A DNA stretch of 64,000 nucleotides from Secundilactobacillus mixtipabuli (GTDB lineage: Bacteria > Bacillota > Bacilli > Lactobacillales > Lactobacillaceae), in assembly GCF_002217925.1 (NCBI RefSeq), contig NZ_BCMF01000007.1, positions 62,001 through 126,000 of the forward strand. Direction: 5' to 3'. Numbering within the stretch: position 1 is the first letter of the stretch; every line of letters starts with the position of its first letter. The translations under genes were made by a program, and so were the position numbers. Positions 9,189 to 18,736 of this stretch are shown here, piece by piece. Below the pieces are notes generated by a model, which was not told the DNA's origin, ran no database searches, and saw nothing but the letters and a program-made list of their open reading frames with translations.

Positions 9189-10502
9189 TCATTCTCGTAA
9201 ACGGGCAGTTTGGCCCTTAAATTCAGTTGCGTAAAGTTTCATATCACTTTGCGCTTTAGCGACATCATCGCTTAATTCCACCGTATAATCCGCTTCTTCA
9301 CCGTGTTCGCCAATATCCAAACCCAATGCTTCTTCGTCAGCATCGACTCGCATTGGCATAAACAGTGCTAGGGCTTTTATGAGTACAACACACATGATGG
9401 CAACAAAGATAATGGTAATCGCTGTAGCGGTTAATTGAACGAGGAATAAATGAACACCGCCACCGTAGAGCCAGCCGTTTTCGGCAAGACTGCTGTTAAC
9501 GGATTTTGTCGCAAACAGGCCGGTCGCAATGCTGCCCATAATCCCGCTGACACCATGACAGCCAAAGGCATCCAAAGCATCATCAACGCCAATTCGATCC
9601 TTTAAAACATTCACAAAAAAGTAGCTGCAGCAAGTGGCCGCTAAACCGATCCAAAATGAACCGGCAATGGTGACAAAGCCTGCTCCTGGCGTAATCCCAA
9701 CCAAACCGCACAACGTTCCTGTGCAGACCCCAACCAACGTTGGCTTTCCCTTAATGAAAATGTCGAGGAACATCCAAGCAACCATGGCAGTGGCGGTAGC
9801 CACGGTAGTTGTGATCGTGGCTTGAACGGCAACCGTGTTAACGCCCAGTGCAGAACCAGCGTTGAAACCATACCAGCCGATCCATAGAATGGTGGTCCCT
9901 AGTAATACCCAAGGCAGGTTGTAGTGCGTGTGTGGTATATCGCCAAACTTAATTCGCTTACCCAGAAAAGCGGATAAAACAAAGGCTGTGACACCAGCGT
10001 TAATGTGAACCACTGTACCACCCGCAAAATCCACTGTGCCAAGCTTGGCTAGTATGCCGGTAGGACTCCAAACCATGTGCACCATTGGGTAATAAATGAA
10101 GATGGACCAAACAACTAAAAATGTCAGTAGAAATTTAAACCGAATCCGGCCAACCACGGCGCCAACAAACAGAGCCGGTGTGATAATAGCAAACATCATT
10201 TGAAATAACGAGTAAAGACTTGTAGGAATATGAGTACTGGTCAACGCATTTAAATTCAATCGACTCATAAACGGATGTGACCAACTGCCAAACACACCGC
10301 CATGATCACCAACAAATGACAAAGAATAGCCAATTAAAATCCACAGAATAATGGCGACGCCGGTCATTACGAATACCGACAGCATCGTATTGACAACGTT
10401 TCGTTTGGAGACCAAACCACCATAGAAGAAAGCCAATCCAGGTGTCATAAACAAAACCAGGATGCTGGACAGAACCATGAACGAGACGTTAGCAAGACTC
10501 AT
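9189..10502 (-). CDS. amtB: AmtB-type ammonium transporter
   Basis: 437 aa with about eleven transmembrane helices. The pore histidines are in VVHINAGVTAF and DAFGCHGVSGIMG. The cytoplasmic tail (MRVDADEEALGLDIGEHGEE) is the region that binds PII proteins in other bacteria. It imports ammonium at low external concentration. No glnK/PII gene accompanies it here; the neighbours are a Nudix hydrolase and an rRNA methyltransferase. The start is ATG with AGAGAAGTGA upstream. The 263 bp upstream hold no gene. Confidence 0.95.
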   Translation of the reverse strand: MSLANVSFMVLSSILVLFMTPGLAFFYGGLVSKRNVVNTMLSVFVMTGVAIILWILIGYSLSFVGDHGGVFGSWSHPFMSRLNLNALTSTHIPTSLYSLFQMMFAIITPALFVGAVVGRIRFKFLLTFLVVWSIFIYYPMVHMVWSPTGILAKLGTVDFAGGTVVHINAGVTAFVLSAFLGKRIKFGDIPHTHYNLPWVLLGTTILWIGWYGFNAGSALGVNTVAVQATITTTVATATAMVAWMFLDIFIKGKPTLVGVCTGTLCGLVGITPGAGFVTIAGSFWIGLAATCCSYFFVNVLKDRIGVDDALDAFGCHGVSGIMGSIATGLFATKSVNSSLAENGWLYGGGVHLFLVQLTATAITIIFVAIMCVVLIKALALFMPMRVDADEEALGLDIGEHGEEADYTVELSDDVAKAQSDMKLYATEFKGQTARLRE

Positions 10503-10713
10503 AGAATCACTTCTCTCTTAGAATATGTGATGAATTCTAACATGAATTTAATTGCCTTTCCAGCGGGATTTAGCTGATGTTAGGAAGTGAAATCTAATGG
10601 TTTACCAGTAAACGGTATGAGGGCAGGAAACATTAAAGATTAAATTTTTTTGATAATTTTCACCTGCATGTTAGATTTTAGAACATCAGGAGGGTAAAAA
10701 GGTTATTTTACGC

Positions 10714-10759
10714 AAAAAGCTGCTATTACCAATCAGTCTGATTGGTAGTAGCAGCTTTT
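10714..10759 (-). terminator. Terminator of the rRNA methyltransferase gene
   Basis: A 20-bp near-perfect stem (GCTGCTATTACCAATCA / TGATTGGTAGTAGCAGC) with A-run and T-run flanks, directly after the stop of the gene ending at 10766. Confidence 0.9.
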
Positions 10760-10765
10760 CCAATA

Positions 10766-11902
10766 TTAATGTTTTCGATGATTTGCCCAATACTGGAAAT
10801 AATCCGTTCTTAAGGCACCGTTATACAGTTTACGGCGTTTAGTTGCTCTTTCACCGTAGAAAGTTTCAAACTCAAGGTCAGCAGTTAAAATGTACTTCGA
10901 CCAAGTTGTCAGAGGCTTGAAAACCTGTCCCATTTGCTGGTATAACTTCCGAACGCTCTTTTGATCGCCCATTCGTTTACCATATGGTGGGTTAACAATA
11001 ATCACGCCGTCTTCTTTATCAGTCTTAAAGTCTTTGACCGCAACCTGTTTAAAGGTGATGTCATGTAGCACACCCGCGCCGTTTGCGTTTAACTTAGCGA
11101 TATCAATCATTGACCCATCGATATCACAACCAGTAATATCAACAACGTTGTCATTTTGCTTCGTCTTGGCTTCTTCCTTAAGTTCGTTTGAAATCTTAAG
11201 GTTATCAGGATGCCAATTCTCGCATGAAAAATGACGGTTGAACCCAGGCGCAATGTTACGTGCCATGAGGGCAGCTTCGATTGGTAAGGTACCAGAACCA
11301 CACATTGGGTCAACAAACGGCATATCCGTATGCCAGTTGGTTAGCATGATCAGGGCAGCAGCGAAGTTTTCCTTTAGTGGTGCTTCACCCTTTTCTTGAC
11401 GGTAGCCTCGTTTGAATAAACTATCACCCGTTGTATCCAGCGTCAGCATTGCTTCATCCTTGTTTAACGCGATTTCAAGCTTAAATTGCGCACCGGTTTC
11501 TGGAAAGCGCGTCTTCCGGTGGTAGGCTGCTGCCATTTGATTCACAATCGCTTTTTTAGTGACCGCTTGAATATCGGGGACACTAAACAGCTTAGAGTTT
11601 TTAGAGCGGCCGTCCACCGGAAATTTGGCGTCCATTGGTAACCATTGGTCCCAAGGCATCGCAGTTACGGTATCAAAAATATCGTCGAAGGTCGTCGCCT
11701 TGAACGTGTTTAACACAATTTTGATTCGGTCTGCCGATCGAAGCCAAATATTGGCTCGTAAAATGTCGGTCATATCTCCTTCAAAATAAATTCGTCCGTT
11801 ATCAACGCGAACCTCATAGCCTAAATCGCGTAATTCTTGACCAGCTAATGCTTCTAGTCCGCTGGCGGTTGCTGCGTATAATTGAAATTTTTGTTCTGCC
11901 AT
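10766..11902 (-). CDS. rlmL: THUMP-domain class I rRNA methyltransferase (RlmL/YpsC family)
   Basis: 378 aa. An N-terminal ferredoxin-like/THUMP region (about residues 1-160) is followed by a UPF0020 methyltransferase domain with DPMCGSGTLPIEAALMARN for SAM binding and the catalytic NPPYGKRMG. In Firmicutes this is YpsC, related to the N-terminal half of E. coli RlmL, which makes m2G2445 in 23S rRNA. Start ATG 11902 has GAAAGAGGC upstream; the longer reading to 11974 would run through the rnpB terminator. It is the first gene after rnpB. Confidence 0.92.
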   Translation of the reverse strand: MAEQKFQLYAATASGLEALAGQELRDLGYEVRVDNGRIYFEGDMTDILRANIWLRSADRIKIVLNTFKATTFDDIFDTVTAMPWDQWLPMDAKFPVDGRSKNSKLFSVPDIQAVTKKAIVNQMAAAYHRKTRFPETGAQFKLEIALNKDEAMLTLDTTGDSLFKRGYRQEKGEAPLKENFAAALIMLTNWHTDMPFVDPMCGSGTLPIEAALMARNIAPGFNRHFSCENWHPDNLKISNELKEEAKTKQNDNVVDITGCDIDGSMIDIAKLNANGAGVLHDITFKQVAVKDFKTDKEDGVIIVNPPYGKRMGDQKSVRKLYQQMGQVFKPLTTWSKYILTADLEFETFYGERATKRRKLYNGALRTDYFQYWANHRKH

Positions 11903-11944
11903 GTTTTGCCTCTTTCTTTGTGGTGAGTGGCCAGTTAAACTGCA

Positions 11945-11972
11945 TAAAAAAAGGTGAGAGTCACCTCTCACC
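11945..11972 (-). terminator. Terminator of rnpB
   Basis: GGTGAGAG / CTCTCACC stem with a 4-nt loop, followed on the minus strand by seven T residues, immediately after the 3' end of RNase P RNA. Confidence 0.9.
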
Positions 11973-11979
11973 AATCCTG

Positions 11980-12377
11980 AACTGTAAATCTCTGTAAGCC
12001 ATGTTCCGTACTTTATTAGATGTCAGGGACAGTCTAATAAAGCGGTAATCATCTATCTCAAGAGTTAAAAACTCTTCCCCCACATTTAGTTCATTTCCAG
12101 ATGTGAAGCTCCCCTACCATAGTTTGGGTTGCCCGCTCGAGGGGTTTACCAACGTTCCACCGTACCCGTTTCCGAATACGTCATCGTCGCTGTGGCACTT
12201 TTCAGGGATATTAACGCATAGCCGAAACCTTAGCGCGTTTTCCCGCCGTAACTTCTTACGAAGTCCCCCGGCTTATTTTTTCACCGAGCACGAACACTAC
12301 AAGCATCTCAGCTTGTGCGAGCATGGACTTTCCTCAGCCGACATAAGCCGGCCGCGATTACCCGAGATTTACAAGTT
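11980..12377 (-). ncRNA. rnpB: RNase P RNA, type B
   Basis: About 398 nt. The minus strand matches the Bacillus-type RNase P RNA block by block: CTCGGGTAATCGC near the 5' end, GAGGAAAGTCCATGCTCGCA, GTGGAACG..GGTAAACCCCTCGAGCG, CCCAAAC..GGTAGGGGA, ATAGATGATTACCGC, and ACATGGCTTACAG at the 3' end. Helix P1 forms between AACTTGTAAATCTC at the 5' end and GAGATTTACAGTT at the 3' end and sets the boundaries. It is the catalytic RNA that removes 5' leaders from pre-tRNA. It starts only about 12 nt after the gpsB stop and ends at a strong terminator. Confidence 0.96.
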
Positions 12378-12389
12378 ACTATCTAGTTA

Positions 12390-12737
12390 TTACAGACGGT
12401 GGGATGCGTTAGCACCACTGTCTACTTGAGAACCAAAGACGTGGCGTTCAAGGTTGGAAAGACGTTTTAGAATATCCATGTTAGTCACATTGACAGCTGG
12501 CTGACTTGGTTGTGCGGTTGTTGTACCGCCAACGGATAATTGCTTCGTCAATTCATCAACTTTTGCACGCAGACGTTCGTTCTCGTCTTGAAGGTGCTGA
12601 TTTTCCTTCGTAAATGTTTCGTAGTCCTTAATCACATTATCTAAAAAGCTGTCAACGTCAGCAGGGTCATACCCGCGCATCTTCTGACGGAACTCTTTTT
12701 GAAGGATGTCTTTTGGATTATAATTAATGGTTGCCAT
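12390..12737 (-). CDS. gpsB: Cell division regulator GpsB
   Basis: 115 aa. The N-terminal DivIVA/GpsB lipid-binding domain ([33 protein letters not shown]) leads into a coiled coil (about residues 40-75) and a short conserved C-terminal trimerisation segment ([17 protein letters not shown]). GpsB coordinates peptidoglycan synthesis at the septum and binds PBP1-type enzymes; pbp1A is 1.5 kb away. The gene ends 12 bp before rnpB. Confidence 0.95.
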   Translation of the reverse strand: MATINYNPKDILQKEFRQKMRGYDPADVDSFLDNVIKDYETFTKENQHLQDENERLRAKVDELTKQLSVGGTTTAQPSQPAVNVTNMDILKRLSNLERHVFGSQVDSGANASHRL

Positions 12738-12808
12738 TTAAATACACCTCATCACTTATTCAACACCAACATTTAAGATGTTATCAAATTTTAGTTTAAA
12801 TTGAAAGC

Positions 12809-13372
12809 CTAATTTGAATTTTTATTTGAATTTTCGCCAAATTCATATGAAAATTCTTGCAGTTGATCAAAATCGACCAGTTGAAGCGGATAATCATGCT
12901 TGTCCTGCCACTTCAAAATCGCATTATAATCGTAACTCGATTTGCCTGCGTTGTCTATATCGTATACTAAAATCGCACCGTCAGTGTGACTTAACATGAA
13001 TTCTTGATAGTTTCTTAATTGTTGTGGTGATGTGTAGTCGTGATCACTGACGCTAGCGTGAAAATCAACTTGTGAAATCAGTGTTGCTAATTTCGCCTGA
13101 TTCTCTGGTTTCCATTGACTACCGAAGTGTGTGAAAGGTGTCATCATTGCCACTTGAAGCTCTGGGTAGTCTTTTTTTAGATCGATACCGACTTTAGCAG
13201 CCCACTGTTCGATCCCCATTTGGCCACCAGTGATCAACCAAGTTGTCCCGTCTTCAATCGCGGCGGTAATGAGTTTTTTCAGGGCGTATTGCAGCACTAA
13301 AAATTTGGGCTCTTTATCCGAGAAAACGCCCAATTCATAGGCCCGATAACCAGTAATCCAAACACGTTGCAT
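12809..13372 (-). CDS. ypsA: YpsA family SLOG-domain protein (DUF1273)
   Basis: 187 aa. RVWITGYRAYELGVF opens a Rossmann-like SLOG fold with WLITGGQMGIEQWAA, the typical ligand-binding glycine motif, and GAILVYDIDNAGKS near the end. In B. subtilis and S. aureus YpsA affects cell division and oxidative stress; its ligand is not settled. Start ATG 13372 has AAAGGAGA 8 bp upstream. It is upstream of gpsB on the same strand and divergent from recU, as in many Firmicutes. Confidence 0.9.
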   Translation of the reverse strand: MQRVWITGYRAYELGVFSDKEPKFLVLQYALKKLITAAIEDGTTWLITGGQMGIEQWAAKVGIDLKKDYPELQVAMMTPFTHFGSQWKPENQAKLATLISQVDFHASVSDHDYTSPQQLRNYQEFMLSHTDGAILVYDIDNAGKSSYDYNAILKWQDKHDYPLQLVDFDQLQEFSYEFGENSNKNSN

Positions 13373-13559
13373 TTCACTGTCTCCTTTTTGTGGTATCATT
13401 TCAACCATGAGTGTTGTGCTAAAACTAATTTCTTACATAATACTTAAGTTAATTGTTTCATATTCCAGTTTTTATTCACGAGTCAACTTGGTATAATAAC
13501 CGTAACTGGGTATGCACTTTTTCTCAACATTTTACTATAGAAAAGAGATGATCCAGCCA

Positions 13560-14165
13560 GTGACAATCCATTATCCAAATGGGACTCAATACCAGCCACA
13601 CTCAGCTAACCGACCGATGCACACTAATGCGTCCTTGGTTAAGCACGGTGGTCGTGGCATGACGTTAGAACAGGAAATTAACGAAAGCAATCAATACTAT
13701 TTAGCACATGACATTGCAGTTATTCATAAAAAACCGACTCCTATTCAAATCGTCAAGGTTGACTATCCCAAACGCAGTGCCGCGGTGATTCGGGAAGCTT
13801 ATTTCCGACAAGCCTCTACCACTGATTATAACGGAATTTATCGTGGCCGGTATATCGATTTTGATGCAAAAGAAACTAAGGAAACCACTCGTTTCCCCTT
13901 AGATAACTTTCATCAGCATCAAGTTGAACATATGCGTAGTTGTTTAAAACAGGGCGGAATTTGTTTTGGTTTAGTCAAATTTGTCACGCTTGATCAATTA
14001 TACCTATTGAAAGCAACTGACTTAATCAAATACTGGGATGCACAGGAAAATGGCAATGGCCGCAAATCAATTCCACTATCGGCTTTTGAAGCTAGTGCCA
14101 TTCCAATCAAGTATTCGCTCAACCCCATCATTGCTTATCTTGATGCGGTTGATCAGCTTATTTAA
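13560..14165 (+). CDS. recU: Holliday junction resolvase RecU
   Basis: About 201 aa. RecU signature regions: YPNG at the N-terminus, RGMTLEQEINESNQYY, HKKPTPIQIVKVDYP and the nuclease core TTDYNGIYRGRYIDFDAKET with catalytic Asp, Asp and Lys. It cleaves four-way junctions and acts with RecA and RuvAB. Start: GTG 13560 gives VTIHYPNG, the usual family N-terminus, with AGAAAAGAG 12 bp upstream; ATG 13548 is possible but leaves no room for a ribosome binding site. TATAAT at 13492-13497 may be the -10 box. It is followed by pbp1A after 24 bp. Confidence 0.93.
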   Translation: MTIHYPNGTQYQPHSANRPMHTNASLVKHGGRGMTLEQEINESNQYYLAHDIAVIHKKPTPIQIVKVDYPKRSAAVIREAYFRQASTTDYNGIYRGRYIDFDAKETKETTRFPLDNFHQHQVEHMRSCLKQGGICFGLVKFVTLDQLYLLKATDLIKYWDAQENGNGRKSIPLSAFEASAIPIKYSLNPIIAYLDAVDQLI

Positions 14166-14189
14166 CGCCTTAATCAAAGGAGTCTATTT

Positions 14190-16496
14190 ATGTCAAGTAA
14201 TCAATCCAATCCTCAGACACGATCAGAAATGCACGCCGAACGGAATCGTGGTTCCAATGGCCACCATACCTTTAGGCGCATATTCAAGTGGCTGTTTGTT
14301 CTCTTTTTAGCAGCTATTCTATTAGGTGCCGTTGTTTTCTTCTACTATGCTGAAGGTGCGCCAAGCATTTCTCAATCCGCACTCGAAAGTGATACTTCAA
14401 CTAAAGTCTATGATTCGAATAACAACGTGATTTCAAGGCTCGGTGCCCAAAACCGTGACTACGTGAAATCTAAGAACATCCCCGCTCAGTTGAAGTCGGC
14501 CGTTGTTTCAATTGAAGACCGCCGCTTTTATAAGAATTACGGTGTGGACCCCATCCGGATCATCAGTGCCGCCGTGCATAACGTGACGGGATCTTCATTA
14601 GGTCTCCAAGGTGGGAGTACCTTAACCCAGCAGCTGGTTAAATTGTCGGTCTTCTCAACTGCTAAGTCTGACCAAACTCTAAAACGGAAATCGCAGGAAG
14701 CTTGGTTAGCTATCAAAGTTGACCAGAAGTACAGTAAACAGCAGATCCTTGAATTTTACATTAATAAAGTTTACATGGGTAACGGTGTTTATGGGATGCA
14801 AACTGCCGCCCATTACTACTATGGTAAATCGTTAACCAAGTTAAGCCTGCCAGAAATGGCGATGATTGCTGGGATGCCACAAAGCCCAACGAATTATGAC
14901 CCGATTCATCATCCCAAATATGCCACATATCGACGAAATCAGGTCTTGGACGCGATGGTTGCCAATAAGCAGATTACTGCCAGCCAAGCCACTGCTGCTA
15001 AAGCCGTTGGTGTTCAAAGTGACTTAGCTAAAACGCATCCAGTAAGTACGATTAATCTGACTAATCAAAAGTACATTGATGCTTACCTTAAGGAAGTTTA
15101 CTCAGAACTCAAGAGTGATGGCTACAACACTAACACTGATGGTTTGCGGGTTTATACGAACCTGAATATGTCAGCTCAAAAGCACCTGTACAGTATTGCC
15201 AACAGCAATAATTACGTTGCTTATCCAAGCAACAAATTCCAGTTAGGTGCCACAATGGTTAACCCGAATAACGGTAAAGTTGTTGCAATGCTGGGTGGCC
15301 GTAAAACCAGTAATGTCTCATTTGGCCTTAACCGAGCAGTGCAAACGGATCGTTCCAGTGGTTCAACTGCAAAACCAATCGCCGATTACGGTCCCGCAAT
15401 TCAATATCTGAAATACCCAACTTATCAACCCGTTCAAGATACCCAGTATTACTACCCTGGATCCACGCGTGAACTAAACGACTTTGACAATCGTCATGAA
15501 GGCACGATCACCATGCGTAAGGCGCTGGTAGAATCACGGAACATTCCGGCGGTTAGAACATTAGATGCTGTTGGGATTAATCGAGCCACTAACTTTTTGG
15601 GTAACTTGGGAATGACCTTCAACGATAAGCTGACCCTTCAAAACGGGATCGGTCTTTACATTTCCACTGAACAAGAAGCCGCAGCGTACGCAGCCTTTGC
15701 AAATGGTGGGACTTATTACAAACCACATTTGCTGGACCACGTTGTGACGGCGGATGGGAAATCCCACTCATATGGTGTTAAGGGAACTCGGGCAATGTCA
15801 CCTGCCACAGCATTTATGATTACGGACATGCTTAAAGGCGTTATTACCAGTACAAATGGTTCAGGTACCGCTGCTAACATTTCAGGTCTCTACCAAGCTG
15901 GTAAAACGGGGACAACCGCCTATCCCGATGATTACGCATCTTCAGTTCCTAGTGATGCGGCAATGGACTCTTGGTTCACTGGTTATACTAAGAACTATTC
16001 CTTATCCGTTTGGACGGGCTATGACAAACAGTTTGAGCAGGGACACTACCTCCCTTACGAGCAAACCAAGATTGCTCAGGAAATTTATCGTTCTGAAATG
16101 AGTTACGTTCAGCAAAATGCAAGCAACACGGATTGGACAGCTCCTTCAGACGTTGTGGCTACTCGTCGAAACGGCACGACGGAATATTACGTTGCCGGCT
16201 ATCCGGGTGACGCTTCAACCGCTACCAATGATGGCATCAGCAGCAGTACAAATGCCAATGATTCGACTGGTAATAACGAAGCAAATACGAATAGTTCATC
16301 GAAGAGTTCCAGTTCAAGTAAGAGCTCCAGCACATCAACTGAACAGCGCCCAACTGGTGGTAATGGCGGCGCTGGCGGTGGTGGTAATAACGACACACAA
16401 AATACTAATTCAAATTCTACTGAAACTACACCAAACACGAACAACGGTGATAACACTGGTAGAACGAATACAGCGACAACTAAAAATGGGCAATAA
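14190..16496 (+). CDS. pbp1A: Penicillin-binding protein 1A (class A, transglycosylase/transpeptidase)
   Basis: 768 aa. A cytoplasmic basic stretch and one membrane anchor (about residues 32-55) precede a GT51 glycosyltransferase domain (EDRRFYKNYG with catalytic Glu, GGSTLTQQLVK) and a transpeptidase domain with the active serine in SGSTAKP, SRN, and KTGTTAYP. The C-terminal about 90 residues are a Ser/Asn/Thr/Gly-rich low-complexity tail, common in lactobacilli. It polymerises and cross-links peptidoglycan. ATG 14190 has AAAGGAG upstream. The recU-pbp1A pair is conserved in Firmicutes. Confidence 0.96.
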   Translation: MSSNQSNPQTRSEMHAERNRGSNGHHTFRRIFKWLFVLFLAAILLGAVVFFYYAEGAPSISQSALESDTSTKVYDSNNNVISRLGAQNRDYVKSKNIPAQLKSAVVSIEDRRFYKNYGVDPIRIISAAVHNVTGSSLGLQGGSTLTQQLVKLSVFSTAKSDQTLKRKSQEAWLAIKVDQKYSKQQILEFYINKVYMGNGVYGMQTAAHYYYGKSLTKLSLPEMAMIAGMPQSPTNYDPIHHPKYATYRRNQVLDAMVANKQITASQATAAKAVGVQSDLAKTHPVSTINLTNQKYIDAYLKEVYSELKSDGYNTNTDGLRVYTNLNMSAQKHLYSIANSNNYVAYPSNKFQLGATMVNPNNGKVVAMLGGRKTSNVSFGLNRAVQTDRSSGSTAKPIADYGPAIQYLKYPTYQPVQDTQYYYPGSTRELNDFDNRHEGTITMRKALVESRNIPAVRTLDAVGINRATNFLGNLGMTFNDKLTLQNGIGLYISTEQEAAAYAAFANGGTYYKPHLLDHVVTADGKSHSYGVKGTRAMSPATAFMITDMLKGVITSTNGSGTAANISGLYQAGKTGTTAYPDDYASSVPSDAAMDSWFTGYTKNYSLSVWTGYDKQFEQGHYLPYEQTKIAQEIYRSEMSYVQQNASNTDWTAPSDVVATRRNGTTEYYVAGYPGDASTATNDGISSSTNANDSTGNNEANTNSSSKSSSSSKSSSTSTEQRPTGGNGGAGGGGNNDTQNTNSNSTETTPNTNNGDNTGRTNTATTKNGQ

Positions 16497-16514
16497 GCCT
16501 GTCATTGATTAAAC

Positions 16515-16564
16515 AAAAAATCCCGATATCAGTTATTAATTCAAACTGATATCGGGATTTTTTT
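16515..16564. terminator. Bidirectional terminator between pbp1A and dnaD
   Basis: AAAAAATCCCGATATCAGTT / AACTGATATCGGGATTTTTT stem between the convergent stops of pbp1A and dnaD. Confidence 0.92.
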
Positions 16565-16583
16565 GAAATAAAGTTAAGGAAAA

Positions 16584-17309
16584 CTAATCTTTCGGCTGCT
16601 CACCAATCTTAAACATCGGGATATTTGGTAAATGGTTATTTTTTTGATTGCCCTTATTAGCTTGATTTGGGCCTGCAGACGTCTGCTTTAATTGACGCTG
16701 TTCTCTTTCATGCTGAACCTGTTCAGGAGTCGTCAGGTGCTTTTTTTGCCAGTTTAACAGGATACGATCCATATACTTCAGATTATAAACCTGGTTTAGG
16801 ACCGCTTCTTTAAGTGCTAAGCGAATCACGCCAACTTGATAATGATCTTCGTCCAGCCACTGAGAAATCATTTCGAGCTCGATTGGCGATAACGGTCGAC
16901 CAAATTCAGTCTCAATTTGATTAAAAATGGTTTCCCGGTCGTTTGCCACTTGACTGGTAATGGTTTCTGTCTCTGCCTGTTTAACATACTGTGCCAATTT
17001 CTCATACAGCAAGGAAAAATCGTATGAGTCCCGCGCTAATTGACCCGGCTGCTGTACCGTATTGATCTGCATTAATCGTTTCCCAATCATCGTGTGCAGT
17101 TCCTGAAAAATTTGGTTATCCGTCAAACCTACCGCTTTAGCGATGGTCTCAGTTTGAGGAAAACTGATGCCACGATCGTTGTAGCTTTTGATTTGCAGAT
17201 AAATTAAAAATTGAGTATTACTCATGCCAAGTTCGCGATAATGTTCCAGCAATAAGGTTGAAAGCGTTGTTTGGCCTGATTTAATCAAGGCATTCGCAAA
17301 TGCGTCCAT
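16584..17309 (-). CDS. dnaD: DnaD domain replication initiation protein
   Basis: 241 aa. An N-terminal winged-helix oligomerisation domain (about residues 1-100, NTQFLIYLQIKSYNDRG) is followed by the DnaB_2/DnaD C-terminal domain (LSPIELEMISQWLDED, NLKYMDRILLNW). The tail is rich in Gln, Asn and Lys. DnaD helps remodel DNA at oriC and recruits helicase during initiation and PriA-dependent restart. ATG 17309 is preceded by GGGAGGG. It follows asnS in the conserved asnS-dnaD order. Confidence 0.93.
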   Translation of the reverse strand: MDAFANALIKSGQTTLSTLLLEHYRELGMSNTQFLIYLQIKSYNDRGISFPQTETIAKAVGLTDNQIFQELHTMIGKRLMQINTVQQPGQLARDSYDFSLLYEKLAQYVKQAETETITSQVANDRETIFNQIETEFGRPLSPIELEMISQWLDEDHYQVGVIRLALKEAVLNQVYNLKYMDRILLNWQKKHLTTPEQVQHEREQRQLKQTSAGPNQANKGNQKNNHLPNIPMFKIGEQPKD

Positions 17310-17419
17310 CTTAATCCCTCCCATCCTTGTAAGTTAGTCTAAAAGCGAAGAAACTCCCCCATTGCACCATCTTAGTTAGGCTCCGGAGAAGTTTCAATAT
17401 TATGCGAGTTATTTAAAGT

Positions 17420-18715
17420 CTATGGATAAATACGGTTCAATAGACGTGGGAATGGAATGGCTTCTCGAACGTGATCTTCACCGGTGATCCACGTAATTGC
17501 TCTTTCAAGACCCAAACCGAATCCTGAGTGAGGCACACTACCGTACTTACGAAGATCTAAGTACCAGCTGTATTCCTTAGGATCCAAACCAGTCTTCACA
17601 ATTTGGTCGTAAAGGTAATCATAATCGGTCGCTCTTTCAGAACCGCCAATAATTTCGCCGTAACCTTCTGGTGCCAATAAGTCAGCACAGATAACAACGT
17701 CCTTACGTGTTGGGTGTTCCTTCATATAAAAGGCCTTAATGGCTTTTGGATAGTTTAAAACAAACACAGGTTGTTTGAACTGATCAGCCAAGAAAGTTTC
17801 TTCAGGTGAACCGAAATCAACACCCCAGTCAACGTCAAAACCGTTTTCCTTTAGCATTTCGACAGCTTCATCGTAACTGATTCGTGGATAAGGTAATTGC
17901 GTATATTGCTTAAGGGTATCAATGTCACGGCCTAAAACGTCGAGAGCATCCTTACAATGATCGATAACGTTTTGAACCAAGAAAGCAATGTAATGTTCCT
18001 GAATTTCCAAACTTTGTTCCTGATGCATGAAGGCCATTTCTGGTTCGATCATCCAAAACTCAATCAAGTGACGACGAGTCTTGGACTTTTCAGCACGGAA
18101 CGTTGGGCCAAACGAAAAGACCTTATCAAAAGCCATTGCGCCAGCTTCTTCGTAGAGTTGGCCTGATTGTGACAGATAAGCATCACGATCGAAGTACTCT
18201 GTGTGGAACAAATCAGTTGTCCCTTCAGGTGCACTACCCGTTAAGATTGGTGCATCGATCTTGGTAAAGCCTTCCTTGTTGAAGAATTCATAGGTAGCAC
18301 GGATGACTTCGTTACGGATGATCATAGTGGCATGAGGACGTGATGAACGTAGCCATAAGTGACGGTGATCCATCAGGAAGTCGACCCCGTGATCCTTTGG
18401 TGTAATTGGGTAGTCTTCGCTTTCCCCAATCACTTCGATGTCTTCCACCGCAATTTCGTAGCCAAATTTTGAACGGCTGTCTTCATGAATCACACCAGTG
18501 ATCCACATACTGGTTTCTTGACGAAGTTCCTTAGCTAATTCAAAAACTTCTTCAGAAACGTTATTTTTAAGGACGACACCTTGGAAAAAGGCGGTACCGT
18601 CTCGTAATTGCAGGAAAGCAATTTTTCCGCTGGAACGCTTGTTAGTTAGCCAAACACCGATTTTAACTTTTTCGTCAACGTGGTCTTTGGCGTTAATGAT
18701 GTTAATCTGTTGCAC
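17420..18715 (-). CDS. asnS: Asparaginyl-tRNA synthetase
   Basis: 431 aa class II synthetase. The N-terminal OB anticodon-binding domain ([20 protein letters not shown]) is followed by the catalytic core with motif 2 ([15 protein letters not shown]) and motif 3 ([15 protein letters not shown]). It charges tRNA-Asn. The start is GTG behind TTGGAGG. Only 21 bp separate it from aspB, so there is no room for a T-box leader. A modest hairpin with a T-run lies in the 17325-17400 gap before dnaD. Confidence 0.97.
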   Translation of the reverse strand: MQQINIINAKDHVDEKVKIGVWLTNKRSSGKIAFLQLRDGTAFFQGVVLKNNVSEEVFELAKELRQETSMWITGVIHEDSRSKFGYEIAVEDIEVIGESEDYPITPKDHGVDFLMDHRHLWLRSSRPHATMIIRNEVIRATYEFFNKEGFTKIDAPILTGSAPEGTTDLFHTEYFDRDAYLSQSGQLYEEAGAMAFDKVFSFGPTFRAEKSKTRRHLIEFWMIEPEMAFMHQEQSLEIQEHYIAFLVQNVIDHCKDALDVLGRDIDTLKQYTQLPYPRISYDEAVEMLKENGFDVDWGVDFGSPEETFLADQFKQPVFVLNYPKAIKAFYMKEHPTRKDVVICADLLAPEGYGEIIGGSERATDYDYLYDQIVKTGLDPKEYSWYLDLRKYGSVPHSGFGLGLERAITWITGEDHVREAIPFPRLLNRIYP

Positions 18716-18736
18716 AATGTAACCTCCAATAAATAA

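Noticed and set aside
11903-11974. N-terminal extension of the rRNA methyltransferase
   Set aside because: It would translate the rnpB terminator; ATG 11902 has a proper ribosome binding site.
12103-12429. A 108-codon plus-strand open frame
   Set aside because: It lies opposite RNase P RNA, whose conserved blocks explain the sequence fully.
16199-16456. A minus-strand open frame rich in Leu, Val and Pro
   Set aside because: It is the complement of the Ser/Gly/Asn repeat tail of pbp1A and has no ribosome binding site.
18716-18736. T-box leader for asnS
   Set aside because: Only 21 bp separate aspB and asnS, so there is no space for it.
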